Below are positions 25,613 to 37,306 of a DNA stretch of 64,000 nucleotides, in pieces (position 1 is the first letter of the stretch; every line of letters begins with the position of its first letter). The notes beneath the pieces are model-generated. The model made no database searches. It was not told where the DNA came from and was given only the letters and a program-made list of their open reading frames with translations. This DNA is from Struthio camelus (taxonomy: Eukaryota > Chordata > Aves > Struthioniformes > Struthionidae): positions 5,932,001-5,996,000 of the forward strand of contig NC_090946.1 in the NCBI RefSeq assembly GCF_040807025.1, read 5' to 3'. Position numbers and translations under genes: made by a program.

Positions 25613-26618
25613 AGAAAGCTTCTAAGGGCGCCAGGCCTCTCTGAAAGACCCAACGCGGGGCTAGGGGCACCCCAAAAGCCACAACATCCAGCCCAGCAGA
25701 GAGCAAACAGGACATACAAATGGGCCTGGGCTGCCCCCAAAGACACACCAAGGGGCCCAGTGCACACCAAAAGGCACCCTCAGGAGCTCAAAGCACCCCA
25801 AAAGGCCCACGAGGTGGCTCCAGGGCACCCCCACAGGCATGCCGAGTCCCAGAGGGGCACCCATAGGGTTGGCAGGTCCCCTAAAAGCAGCAGGGGACCA
25901 GAGCGCCCCAAAAAACACACCAAGATGCATGAGGCACCCCAAGAGGCACAGCCAGCAGCCAAGGACAGGCCAAAAGGCACACAGAGGGGGCTTCTGCTCA
26001 CCGAAAGGCACTGCGACGCGGTGCAGGCACCCCGAAAGGCACAATGTAGGGCCAGGCCTGCACCAAAAGGCACACCAAAGGTGTCTGAGGCCCCCAAAAG
26101 ACACAGGAAAAGGGCTTGAGGCACCCCAAAGCTCACACCGAGGGCACCAGTGCACCCCCACAACCACAACAAGAGCACTGCGGTGCCCCCAAAGGCACAA
26201 CCACCCCCCTGGGGCCTAAAAGCACGTGAAATGTGTCTGCGGGGCCCCGAAAGCCACAGCCGGAGCTCTGTGGAGCACCAGAAGGCAGAGCAAGGGCCCA
26301 GGGGGCTCCCAAAGGCACAGCGCAGGGTCCGGAGCGGGCTGAAAGGCACACTGGGGTTTCACAGGTGCCTCAAAATGCACCCCAACAGGACTGAGACACC
26401 CCAAGAGGCACACTGAGGGCTCTGGAGAGCACTGCAAGGCAGGCCCAAGGGCCACGGGCAACCCAAAAGGCACCAGAAAGGGCTCAGGGATGCCCTCAAG
26501 GCATCGGGGGACACCAAGAAGCACACCGAGGGCTCCGGCTGGCCTCCCAGAGCACACCCATACGTCCGGGACACCCCCAAAGTCCCCCAAGAGGCCAGCA
26601 CAGCACCCAGAGGCCTGC
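25613..26618. repeat. Second block of the 31-bp array, a rearranged copy of 20,490-21,420
   Basis: Unit structure as in subfamily A. Unit order is also shared. The block around 25,625-25,685 (CCAACGCGGGGCTAGGGGCA) matches 20,495-20,555. The block 25,720-25,835 (ACACCAAGGGGCCCAGTGCA) matches 20,840-20,955. The block 26,520-26,615 (GAGCACACCCATACG) matches 21,325-21,415. Order and orientation are kept with internal gains and losses, so this is a segmental copy and not an independent array. Confidence 0.85.
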
Positions 26619-28217
26619 TATCTATATGATAATTTCCCAGAGATTTGGGCTTCATCAGATGATCGAGTGATTTTGAGGAAGTATTTCACACTGCTGGGGA
26701 TATTGGGTAGGGTCCGGCTGCAGGTTCTACTCTTCCTTCTGGGCATTGCAGCAGCCAGAGGTATGACGAAGATGCAAGCATTCAGTCCCTGGTGGGTTAG
26801 AGCTCAGATAAGGTACCAGATAAGATTTTGAGAACTAAGGAGCAAATGTTGATGCCTCTGACAGTACATACCTTGTAATGTGTTAGGGAAACTAATCGGA
26901 AACTTTAGGCATTCCAAGTTCTCTGAAGTGCTGGCTATATGGATTGCTATGAACTAATGGCATATACCTAATAGCTGAGGCACAACCAACCACTGGTCAG
27001 TTTGGGAAGACCTGGTTACTCGGATGTTCTTTGGGAACACTCAGAACCACAGTATCTGTGGAATTTGGGCAGGATCTCCATGCAGATCTCCTTGGCTGTG
27101 GATGTTGCTGCATCTCAAATCACGGGGAGGATCTGATGGTGGAGAGAACAAAAATGTAGCTGGCCTCCTGAAACACAGACAACAGAAGAGAATACAGACC
27201 TACTCACAACTAAGAATTAGTTCTCACTTGACCATTTAGAAGTTAGACACTTAATCTGAGGCTGCAGTTGAGACACTTCCAAAAGACACTTCTTTTAGGA
27301 AGTGTCGGAATGAATTTCTCTTCTCCTCATTGTCTGCAGAAGCAGCCCAGAGAGCTAGATTAGGCTACACATTTAGATTATAAGAGGAGCTTGGACACCT
27401 ACCTCACAGATAGATATCTTTGGGCAGATCCATCTTCCCTAATACAGGAATTTAAAAGCACAGTTGCCAGTTCATGGAGGTCATGAAACATTTGAAAATT
27501 TCTGCATAAGAAATATCCACATAAGACTGGCAGAGGTGACAGAGGAATTGAGAAAAATCCTTGCTCAGCTGGGGGCCTTGGAGGGCTGTCCTGATGACAT
27601 GGTAAATGGCATTAGATACCTCATGCTTAAGCAATAAAGCTAGATGGGAGCTAGAATGTCAAGCTCACAAGTAAAAACTTTAAATGAAGACACCTGCAGC
27701 TGGATATCTTTGCCTGGTATGAAAAATCCCTCCCCCTCCCGCCCAGTGCAGTCCATTGTACTGAACATAAGATAGCCATAATGTTGAAGTCTGTATGTGG
27801 GGCTGTCATTTAGGCTCCTATTAAAGGGGAAAAACACATGACTTGTATGTTTGAGAGATCTGCTTTAGGTGGTGGTGACTAACACCTAAGGCATGCCTAC
27901 ATTTCTTTTTTCATAACTATAAAGAGCATTTGGTCTTGCTTAGAAGTAGCTGTCTGTTTTGCAGTTGTCTATTTTGGGGCAGAATAATGCCACTGATAAT
28001 TAGGAGAAAGGGAGGAAGGCCAAAATCCCTCCCTCCCTCATCTATAAATCCACTCTGTCCATCAGTTCATGGCACTAATTGTTTGCTGGGATCACATCAG
28101 CCAGAATACTACCAAATCTGTTTCTGGATACATTGCTTTATGTATGATCTTCAGATCTTTGTTCTGCGTTTACAGAACACTTAACATTTCTTACTGGAAT
28201 ACAAAGAATGGCTAGTA
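26619..28217. other. AT-rich intergenic start of the OR cluster
   Basis: Composition drops abruptly to AT-rich. A small perfect hairpin (GACACTTCC ... GGAAGTGTC) lies at about 27,270-27,306. A 60-codon minus-strand ORF at 27,452-27,634 has no recognised homology. Confidence 0.5.
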
Positions 28218-29066
28218 TTGATACTTAATAGGATGTCTATTTTATTCCTAAAGGTAACAATTAATCCCAGGCAATGGCTGAAGAAAAATCCCATGGCACT
28301 AACTAGATATATGCTTTTTGGATTGACTGATCTTCCAGAGATGCAGGCGCCACTTCTCCTATTTTTATTTATCTATGTGTTCACCATCCCGGGGAATTTT
28401 GAGGGAGTCATGATAATTAGGGTTGGCACACAGCTGCACACAATATACTTTCTGAGCAACCTCTCATTTCTAGGTGCTTGCTTCTTCTGTACTGTAGTTC
28501 CCAATAAGCCGTCAGAGAAGAAAGATATTTCTTCTAGCCAGTGCTTAACACAGCATAGCTTCTTTGCTCCTTTCGCCACCACAGAGTTTCTCTTGGATGC
28601 AATGGCTAAGAGAATCATTCCATGGCCATCTGTAACCCACTACTCTTCACTATCATTATGACCAAGAAAGTCTGTGGCATTGGTGGCTGGGTCCTATTTC
28701 TGTGGCTTTGTGAACTCTTCGATACACACCTGTGGGCTGCTGAGGTTGAAGTTCTGCAACTTCGGCGTCATCCATCACTTCTACTGTGAAATCACCACCC
28801 TCCTAGAACTCTCCTGCAGTGACTTCTACGTCAATATGATGCTGGTGTTCACTGCTGGCACTTTCTGTGAAACAAGTGCTTTTCTCATTGTCAGCATCTC
28901 ATATACTTTCATTATTGCCATGCTGAGCATCCCTTCTGCCCAAGGCAGAAAGCAAGCCTTCTCCACCTGTGCCTCCCATCTGGCTGCTGTTGCCATGTTT
29001 CATGGGACTTTATGTATTTTCACCCAAGTTCCAACTACGCACAAGATACAAAGTGGCCTCTGTTGA
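28218..29066 (+). pseudogene. Olfactory receptor pseudogene (class II)
   Basis: OR features survive in pieces: MALTRYMLFGLTDLPEMQAP (N-terminus), GN in TM1, SQCLTQHSFF and TTEFLLDAM in TM3, [20 protein letters not shown] (TM4), FC..GVIHHFYCE (ECL2) and [20 protein letters not shown] (TM6). The frame breaks after TM3; the second half starts near 28,674. The DRY motif is lost (AMAKRIIP), PMYFFL is reduced to IYFLSNL, and the frame stops before TM7, so [12 protein letters not shown] is missing. It resembles the intact gene at 60,085-61,038 in TM4. An old non-functional host gene copy. Confidence 0.9.
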
Positions 29067-31627
29067 GCTTTAGGCAAGGGATGTTTCGTAGATAGATGCC
29101 CCTGAAGACAGCAACCTTTAAATGAATGAAGTTTCTGCAATGATCCTTAGGTAAAATAAGCATGATTAATATTATTAGAGAAATAATTCACTGCTTTGTA
29201 CACTTGACTCTTCTTGTTATACTCAAGTCCACCTTAATTTATGTTTGATGCAGTTAGACTGGAGGAATTCAGTAGGACTTGTCCTTCGAAAGGGCCTCTT
29301 TTCAGCCTCCATGAAGTTCTTTGTCATGTGGTAAACAGGATACAATTACAATGGCGATCTCCAGACATACATAAGTGATCAATTTAAGAAAACAGTTGCT
29401 TCTAAGTCAGAGCTGCAGAAGCTATTACATGTGAAGAGGAGAGACTGACTTGAGGGCATATACGCACTGGAAGTTGTCTGGTTACCCTACACATACTTTC
29501 ACTTACCTTAAACTCATATATCCTAGACATGTTAAACTCTAAACTTAGGCAATCCCAAAAAAGAGAATAAATTCTAAACCTCAGCATCTATTTCAACTTT
29601 ATATGGAATAATCATGTGGCTTTTCTCACCTGTGGCTTCACAACATGAAGATTTTTTTTAATCCCATATCAGAACTAAGCAAAGAAAAGTTAATGAGTCC
29701 TTTTTTTTATAATTAGCTATTGAGGATAAGGCCTAAGGCTACACTTCCTCCACACTTGGAGTTTGTAATGATCCCCTCTGACTGGCTTGAAACTCTTTGC
29801 TGAGCTGTGCTTTACTTCAGGGATTCTGTCCATGAGGGCCATATAAGTAAATCTACCCAGAAGCTGTCTCCCTACACAATCCCTTTGGGGCAGTGTCAAC
29901 CATTCTGGCCAAAAAACTGGTACGATTCACTGCTTCTTCTTGCTGCTGGAGCTGAAATAATGATTTTCTTTCTTTTCAGATGTCAGCTTGCAAACTTCCA
30001 CTTCTCTCCTCATGTTACATTAGAATCATTTGAAAACTGGAGGCAAAATGGATTACATTTCTTCCTTCTGTCTTAAGATGCTGCACGCATATTTTATACA
30101 ACTCAGAGCAGATTCTGAAAGACTCACCTGGATGCTAGGTAAGACTAGAGTATTATACAGCGAGAAGGATTCTCAGCACGTACTTCAACTCTAGAATAAG
30201 ATCTGATTCTACAGTCTTCAAGCTTGAAAAGGTATTGATTCAGAGCAAAAGCTTATTATTGGAATAAGTCTGCACTGTACCATTTGCCATCTGGCTGAAA
30301 TGCTTATTCTAATTACTAGGCATCACTTCCAGACTTTAAATAGCTGTCACCAGCTCATTATAATAAAGCTTCTGTGAAAACCTTTGAATAGCTGATCTCC
30401 TGTCCTGAACTAAGTAGGCAGACTGAGCAGGCAGAGGGAAGGAACAAGAGTAGGACTACTCTAAGGAGCTAGGGTCACATCAGAAACCTGCAGCCTTGCT
30501 AGGAGCATTACACAGGTCTGAGCCTATGAGGAAGTCTCTGTGATTTTGGACAGTATGTCCCTGGAAATTTTTTTCCAGACAGAGTAAAAATGTGCCTCAG
30601 CAACAAAAACAGCTTTCCGCTTCTGCCCATGCTACAATATTATTTTTTGTTTGAAGAAGGAAAGATCTTGGTCCCAGCATTAGGGCTGAGCACACCTAGA
30701 ATAGTAATAATGAGAAGGAGGAGAACGATCTGTCATGGATCTTTCCATCGGATGAGGAGGTGCTCAAGTTCCCTCAGAAAAATGTGTTCATTGAGTGGTG
30801 GAAGCAAAGAACAGCTGCAGCATAAAACAGAGAAATGTCCTACCAGCCATTTGTGATATGTTGGAGTGGCATGAAGAGATTTGCAAAGTGAAAACAAATG
30901 TCTGTCGTGCAACTTGAAGTGAAATGTAGTTTCGTACAGAAGTGGAGTGCAATGATGCACCTCAGACCTGGGCTGGCCACTCTGACAGGTACCTCTGAAA
31001 CTCTAAGGATGACGACTAAGTTGCAAATTCGCTGACCTGCCTTGCACCTGAGCAAAACTACTGAGCACTCCCCATGGCCTCCTCCTCCACTTTAGGACAG
31101 TGTTCTAGAGACAACAGCGCACTGTATTTCAGGAGCTCCTAATCACGCCTTAACAAAAGCTGTAACAAACGTCTTTGAAAATCAGAAGACAGATGAGCAA
31201 CTGGGAGAGGCCTTGATATACTACAGAAATAGTATGTACTCTCCTCCTGTGGAAAAAGGGGAACTGCAGGGAGGATTCAGGTGGAAAAAAATTGACTCAT
31301 GTGGTGGCACAGATTTGCTTCAGGTAGCTCTGCATTTAGGTCCACTCTTCCCCTCTCTGTTTTCCCTTCATTTCTCTTGAGTACCGTATCATCACTCTTT
31401 ATCACCTATCTGGCTTGTAACCAAATTCCAACTCCTGAAAGGTTTTGGAGGAGTTATTCTGCCAGTGGGGATTTGCTGAGAACCTAACCATAGTTAGATG
31501 TTATCTAAAGCATCAAAGCTTTGGATTCTTTAGTGGATAGTCTAAATAAGAAACTCTGATTGTGGCATCATACATAAGCCATGCAATTGCTATCTCTTGT
31601 TTCACACTGTTTTGTTCATTCCAACAG
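29067..31627. other. Intergenic DNA in the OR cluster
   Basis: AT-rich single-copy sequence without supported genes or obvious repeats; only short ORFs. Confidence 0.5.
31626..31627 (+). promoter_or_regulatory. Splice acceptor of the OR coding exon
   Basis: TTTTGTTCATTCCAACAG ends here, 17 bases before the first in-frame ATG. OR genes usually have a separate 5'-UTR exon joined just upstream of an intronless coding region. Confidence 0.55.
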
Positions 31628-31644
31628 GTACGCTATTGTGAAAT

Positions 31645-32577
31645 ATGATAAATATGGCTAAAGGCAATAACAACACAGTGACAGAGTTCATCCTCCTAGG
31701 ACTGACAGACAAACCAGAGCTGCAACTTCCTCTCTTCATTGTCATCTTAATGATTTATCTCCTCACCCTGATAGGCAATCTTGGGATGATGACACTGATC
31801 AGGATAACTCCCCAGCTGCACACTCCCATGTACTTCTTCCTCTGCAATTTGTCTGTTGTTGATGTTTGCTATTCCTCTGTCTTTTCTCCAAGGATGCTAA
31901 TTGGCTTCTTAGTGGAAAACAAAGCCATTCCTTACTCAGCATGCTTTGCCCAGCATTTCTCTTTCCTTGCGTTTGCAACTACAGAAGTGTTCTTGCTGGC
32001 TGTGATGGCATATGACCGCTACATGGCTATTTGTATCCCACTGCACTATACTATGTCTGTATCCAAGAGAGTCTGTATTCAGCTGGTGGCCGGGTCATAC
32101 CTAGGGGGGATTTTGAACTCACTAACCCAAACGTGTTGCTTGCTGCAACTTCCATTCTGTGGGCCTAATGTCATCAACCATTACTTTTGTGACACTAACC
32201 CTCTGCTGAAACTCACCTGCTCCAGTAGCCGTATCAATGAGGTTTTACTTGTAACTTTCAATGGGGCCATTTCTATGTCTATGCTGTTCATCATCATCCT
32301 CTCATATGTGTGCATCCTCTTCTGCATCGTGAGGATTAGGTCTGCTGAAGGAAGGCACAAGGCCTTCTCCACCTGTGCCTCCCACCTTATGACTGTTACC
32401 TTGTTCTATGTGCCTGCAGGACTGAGCCACATGCAGCCAGGCTCCAAGTACTCACTGGAAATGGAGAAAGTCACTGCTGTATTTTATACCATTATAGTCC
32501 CCATGCTCAACCCACTGATCTACAGCTTGAGGAACAAGGAGGTAAAGGATGCATTTAGGAAAGCAACAGCAAATTAG
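31645..32577 (+). CDS. Olfactory receptor, class II, intact (OR5/8/9-like)
   Basis: 310-residue rhodopsin-like GPCR, normal OR length, predicted to bind odorants at the ciliary membrane of olfactory neurons and to signal through Golf and adenylate cyclase. Seen: N-glycosylation site N9-N-T, GN in TM1 (44-45), LHTPMYFFL (58-66), [10 protein letters not shown] (121-130, DRY intact), Cys100 with ECL2 cysteines near FCDTN (181-185), [10 protein letters not shown] (239-248) and [15 protein letters not shown] (286-300). TM6 has FYVP in place of the common FYGP. The start could equally be Met4 (31,654), matching paralogues that begin MA. Closest in the window is the gene at 60,085-61,038 (shared [13 protein letters not shown] and AQHFSF). 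No break seen. Confidence 0.96.
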   Translation: MINMAKGNNNTVTEFILLGLTDKPELQLPLFIVILMIYLLTLIGNLGMMTLIRITPQLHTPMYFFLCNLSVVDVCYSSVFSPRMLIGFLVENKAIPYSACFAQHFSFLAFATTEVFLLAVMAYDRYMAICIPLHYTMSVSKRVCIQLVAGSYLGGILNSLTQTCCLLQLPFCGPNVINHYFCDTNPLLKLTCSSSRINEVLLVTFNGAISMSMLFIIILSYVCILFCIVRIRSAEGRHKAFSTCASHLMTVTLFYVPAGLSHMQPGSKYSLEMEKVTAVFYTIIVPMLNPLIYSLRNKEVKDAFRKATAN

Positions 32578-35500
32578 CTATTTGTGAGTTAACCTGCTGA
32601 CTGAACTGACGCCAAACACTTGATAAGACTATTTAAGAGTAGTGCGAGTTTTATGCCAGCCATGTGGAGTTGTAAGGGACCACATATATTTACAGAAATG
32701 AATGCAGCAAATTACAACCATGCCTTAAAATCTACAGAGATAAAATGTTACCTAATATCCTGCCATTATGGGCCTCTGTGAGATTTATTTTGTGAAATGT
32801 CCTGCAATATCATAGGAGGTGGTAAGAATAAACTCAAGAAATTTCCCTCTTAAGCTTGGTTTCTTAGGAAGTTGCAATAAGTCAAGCAGTGATTCCTCCA
32901 GGAGGAAGTTCACGGAGAACTGGAGACTTTTAGGGAGGTTTATACAGAAAATTCACTTTGGACAAGCAAGAAGAAAATCTCATTTGATTCAAGGAGGGCA
33001 TGCTCATGGAAAGTAAGAAAAGCAGGAGGAGCAGAGAGCACTGAGCTGGCAGAAAATGAGATCTGTAAGTCTATATCTTGTGATTCAGAAACAGGAAGAT
33101 GTTGAACAGTTGAGCTCATCACATAGTTGAGAGACCAAACCAGCAGACCCTGGAGGCAGCATAGCTGTGTGTGTGCTGAAAAGTCATTGCTGCATTGCCT
33201 CCAGACCTGGGGTGGGCCTCCACCCAAGCAGCTGGGATGTCTTCCTGCTGAATCCTGAGGCACTTTTGTCCCTGGGGCCTGCACATCCAGATCCAGCTTG
33301 TCTCTGCCTGTACCTGACAGCATAGCCATGCCCTCAAGCACCAAGATGGGTTTCCTCTTGCACCTGATTTCAAACAGCTGCCCAGCTGAGAAGGTACCAC
33401 CAAGAGACGCTGCAGAATATCATGCTCTTTGAAGCAGAGATGAGGGATTGCAAATTTTTAGGAGCTTTTTAGCCATAAGAGTTAGGATACCAAGTCTCTA
33501 GAGAGAAGGTAGGTTTTTTTTGGCCACTTAGTGTTAATACCACTCCTACCAAGAATCTTCATTAACTTCATTTTGGCTTTCGTCATGTTAGATTACATTT
33601 TGTTTTTGAGATAGGACTACCCGCGTACCAGGTAGAATTGGGAAAATAGAAATAGCCTTGGTGATAGCATTAAAAAAAGAAAAAGCTTTGAGGACTTCTC
33701 GGTCCAGCTCATTGCATTTAGCAGTGAGAGGTGAAATGTATTTAGCACACCCTAATTTATAGGGAGAACTGAATTTCAGTTCCTGCAGCACCTAGGGAAG
33801 AGTATAACAGTTGTGTTGCTGTTCAGAGAGCAGCTGTACCTCCATCTGTGATTTACTGGGAATCCTGTGTACTACTTTTAAATCCCCTTCCTGTAATCCT
33901 GAAAAATAGGCTAATAGACCAATAAGGCAGCTTTCAAAACGCTGAAGGGAGATGCCAATATGAGCCACTGGAAACCAACATTTGCAACCACAGGCAACCC
34001 AGCTAAGATGTGAATCCCCTCTGGACATATGCAGGTTTCCTTTACACCAAGGCTCCTTCTTCTAAAAGCTGTTGCTTGGTGGATGAGAAGAAGACATTCA
34101 TTTACTCTAGACTTTAAAAAAAAAACACTATTCAGGACAGCCAGTGAATCCAAGGGGAACACTTGCCAATTAAGGTGCCTTCCAGGACCACAGCAGTAAA
34201 AAGATATACATACAGGTATATGGGCACTCCCCAATTGCAATTCCCCTCTTCTTAAAGCAGAATTTTTCTTTAAGAGGAGATGTATTACACTAAAAGCCGC
34301 CCATTTTTCTCCACTTATGAACAGAAGGAAAGTAGAGTAACTAGCTTAGGTGAGCACATCTACATTTTAGATGCTTAAAGTGAGGAAAGGAGAGCTTCAG
34401 CCACATTGCAGACCACAGCCAGCCAAATCCAACCCTGACTTGGGTAACAGGGCTTTTTAGAACAATACAAAATCTCTGATTCCCTGGTTCACACCATCCC
34501 TGTGCTGCTTCTTCAGGGTCCTGCTTCAGGACTGCAAGGAAAACATGCTTCCCTGAATTTACTGTATTTTTGAGGTAGGCAAGTTGCCGGACTAAGGAAG
34601 CACATTTTAGTACTATCAGGATTTAAATTGTGTGCTTTGCCCTCAGCAAAGCAGCCACATAATCTCTCCGAGTGAAACCGGGCAAGCAGAGGAGCACAGG
34701 ACTGCGCCCTATTCCCATACCTCCTCTTTTTCATAACCTAGTCTGTGCACCATGGCAGACAATGAATTCGCTTCTTGTGCTAAAAGCGCTGCTTCAAGAC
34801 TCACATGATAGCACCAAGGCGTTTGTTCCCGCTCCAAAGTCAGATTCTTTAGAACCAAGGACTAACTGTCTTTCTTTGGTATAGACAAATTGCTCTTCAC
34901 AGCAGTCATTGCCTTATGTCTCCTCTGAATATCCCTGTCATCTTCTGGTGGTTTGCTGTCATGTTCTGGAAACCTCCCTTGAGCGTGGTTTTCTGCAGGT
35001 CTGCATTTACTGGGGGTGGAGGGAGGAAAGGGCAATGAAGTATTTCAAGTACTCCTTCACCAGCTCCTGGCTTCTGCTTCTTCAAGGCAGTGTTGGGAAG
35101 TAACGTGTTCACACCAATACATGAACTCTCCAATCTGAAGTTGTTCACCAGCTGTTGCTATCGGCCGTTTTGGTGTGTGTTGTCAGCAGTATAATCCCAG
35201 ACACCTCCAACATATTTGCTCTTCAGTGATCTAATGTCACGAAGCACAAGCGCAGGCTTGTTTCAGTTGTGAAGACTCAGCCTAGTTTATTGGTCACAAG
35301 GCATGGTCCCTACACGCTTGTTCTGACAATGTGTCAATGTATGCATGCCCGTGACAAGGCATTACTATAGATCCAGTTCCCCCGAGCCAATGCCATGACT
35401 GCATGATTTCTGATGCTTCTTCTATAAATTGCTCAAAAGACTGCATATTAGACTACATCTGAATGTTCACGTCCCAGCCCTGTCACAGGTCACCAGATCA

Positions 35501-36355
35501 CTTATGTTAGATAAACATAGCTCTCACTCTCCCTTTTGGCAGGATTGCATCTTGCAGCATCCTGCAAACCTCGTTAGTGCATTCTTGTATAAACAGTCTC
35601 TATTTCCCAATCACCACTTTTGTGAAGGGGATGATTCGTGTCATAGCAAAGCCTAGCAAAGCCTCTGTAAGCGTAGATTTAGCACTGAGTGCTCCAGCAA
35701 AGCCCCCACTCAATGTGATCCCTTCAGAACAGGGTCTGGAGAAGCAAGGATTGCAGTTTTCCTTGAGTCATTCTGGAAGACATGGACAGGAACACATTTT
35801 GACAGCATGATCACTAGGACAGCCATGTGGAAGGAGAAGATCTGAGTTCTGGACCCCCTTCAAAAAGCAATTTGTTAATTTTGACAGTACCCAAGCAGAA
35901 AAATCCTAGAGAAATTCCAAGAGGCTGGATCAAATTGCAGGTCTTCTTCTATAACTGACTTAAATAGATACTCAGTTCTTCAAACTCATCTGCTCATCAA
36001 CCAGTATGTTTGGGAAAAATAATTATCAGGCAGGCAACGATAATACTAGGAATTGTTTATTTCCAATCTGAGCATCCTTTTAGCTGGCAATATTGCTTTA
36101 ATTTAGCATAATTTACACCCAAAACATCCTGAGACTGTTTCAGTTGGGGTAGGAAAGCACTAATGATCATTTGGATTAATTACTGAAGGCTCACTCTGTG
36201 ATTAAAATGAATTGAAATTGTTTAAGGAAAACGATAGACTATGCTAGGGCTATACAGCCCTTATTTGTTCTATAATTTGCCTGTAAACCGAATTCAGGAT
36301 GATCATATAAATGTCTTCATTACCCCTGAAGCAGAGAAGAGCTCCAAATGCATTT
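32578..36355. other. Intergenic DNA in the OR cluster, with one LTR-like stretch
   Basis: Mostly unremarkable AT-rich sequence. From about 35,235 (TGTCACGAAGCAC) for a few hundred bases there is an LTR-like stretch with an antisense AATAAA (TTTATT near 35,287), as in an old reversed avian LTR fragment. Its limits are unclear and the call is weak. Confidence 0.3.
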
Positions 36356-37306
36356 TTAAAGTCCGGATATATGTGAAAACAGTTTTGGGGCCAATAGTCT
36401 CCTCAGGGCACCCTTCACCTCTTTGTTCCTCAGGCTGTAGACCAGGGGGTTCAGCGTGGGTGTCAGGACAGTATAGAAGATGGAAATCACTTTTGCCCTA
36501 TCCTGTTGATATGTTGCTTGAGGCTGGATGTAGGAGAACAATCCAGGCCCGTAGAACAGCGTGACGACAGCCAGGTGGGAAGCACAGGTAGAGAAAGCCT
36601 TAAGCCGTCCCTGAGCAGAGGGAATCCGCAGGATGGTGTAGAGGATATACATGTAGGAAACCAGTATCATCAGGACAGAGCCCATGACATTAAGTGCAGC
36701 ACTAGTAAACTGTAGGAGTTCGTTTGTGCGGGTGTTGGAACAGGAGAGTTGAAGAAGGGAGGGCAGCTCACAGAAGAAGTGATTGATGCCTCTGACCTGG
36801 CAAAAAGATAATCTCCCGGCCAACATGGTGTTTATCAGAGAGATGAGGAAGCCTGCAGCATACACGGAAGCTGTTATCCTGTAACAACGCGCCCTGGACA
36901 TAACAACTGTGTAAAGCAATGGTTTACAAAGAGCCATGTATCGGTCATAAGCCATTATGCCCAAGAGAAAGCACTCACAGGCAATCAGGGCGAGAAAAAA
37001 ATACATCTGGACAAAGCAGCCCACAAAAGAAATGTCACTCCTTCTGAACAGGAAAATCTCTAGTGCTTTGGGAACGACATCCGAGGAAAGGCAAAAATCC
37101 ATAAAAGACAAGTGGCTCAGAAAGAAATACATGGGTGTGTGAAGCTGAGAGTCAGCGTTGATTAACAGAATGATCACCAGGTTCCCCATCACCGTTAAAA
37201 TGTATAGGAGTAAGAAGACTGTGAACATGGTGCTTTCCAGCTCTGGGAAGTTAGTGAAGCCCAAAAGGATGAAGTCTGGCATAACTGTGAAGTTTTCTCC
37301 ATCCAT
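36356..37306 (-). CDS. Olfactory receptor, class II, intact (divergent subfamily)
   Basis: 316-residue OR on the minus strand. Seen: N5-F-T glycosylation site, GN (41-42), [13 protein letters not shown] (56-67), [10 protein letters not shown] (118-127, Leu in place of the usual Ile), ECL2 INHFFCE (174-180), KAFSTCASH (236-244), FYGP (251-254) and [15 protein letters not shown] (283-297). TM4 (ITASVYAAGFLISLINT) differs clearly from the VAGSYLGG form of the other genes here, so it belongs to another subfamily. All core motifs are intact and no stop is present. The C-terminal tail is longer than usual by a few residues (PKLFSHISGL). Confidence 0.95.
   Translation of the reverse strand: MDGENFTVMPDFILLGFTNFPELESTMFTVFLLLYILTVMGNLVIILLINADSQLHTPMYFFLSHLSFMDFCLSSDVVPKALEIFLFRRSDISFVGCFVQMYFFLALIACECFLLGIMAYDRYMALCKPLLYTVVMSRARCYRITASVYAAGFLISLINTMLAGRLSFCQVRGINHFFCELPSLLQLSCSNTRTNELLQFTSAALNVMGSVLMILVSYMYILYTILRIPSAQGRLKAFSTCASHLAVVTLFYGPGLFSYIQPQATYQQDRAKVISIFYTVLTPTLNPLVYSLRNKEVKGALRRLLAPKLFSHISGL

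Noticed and set aside
27452-27634. Possible extra exon of the ATAD2-like gene
   Set aside because: The 60-codon ORF shows no ATAD2 motif and has no convincing splice sites.
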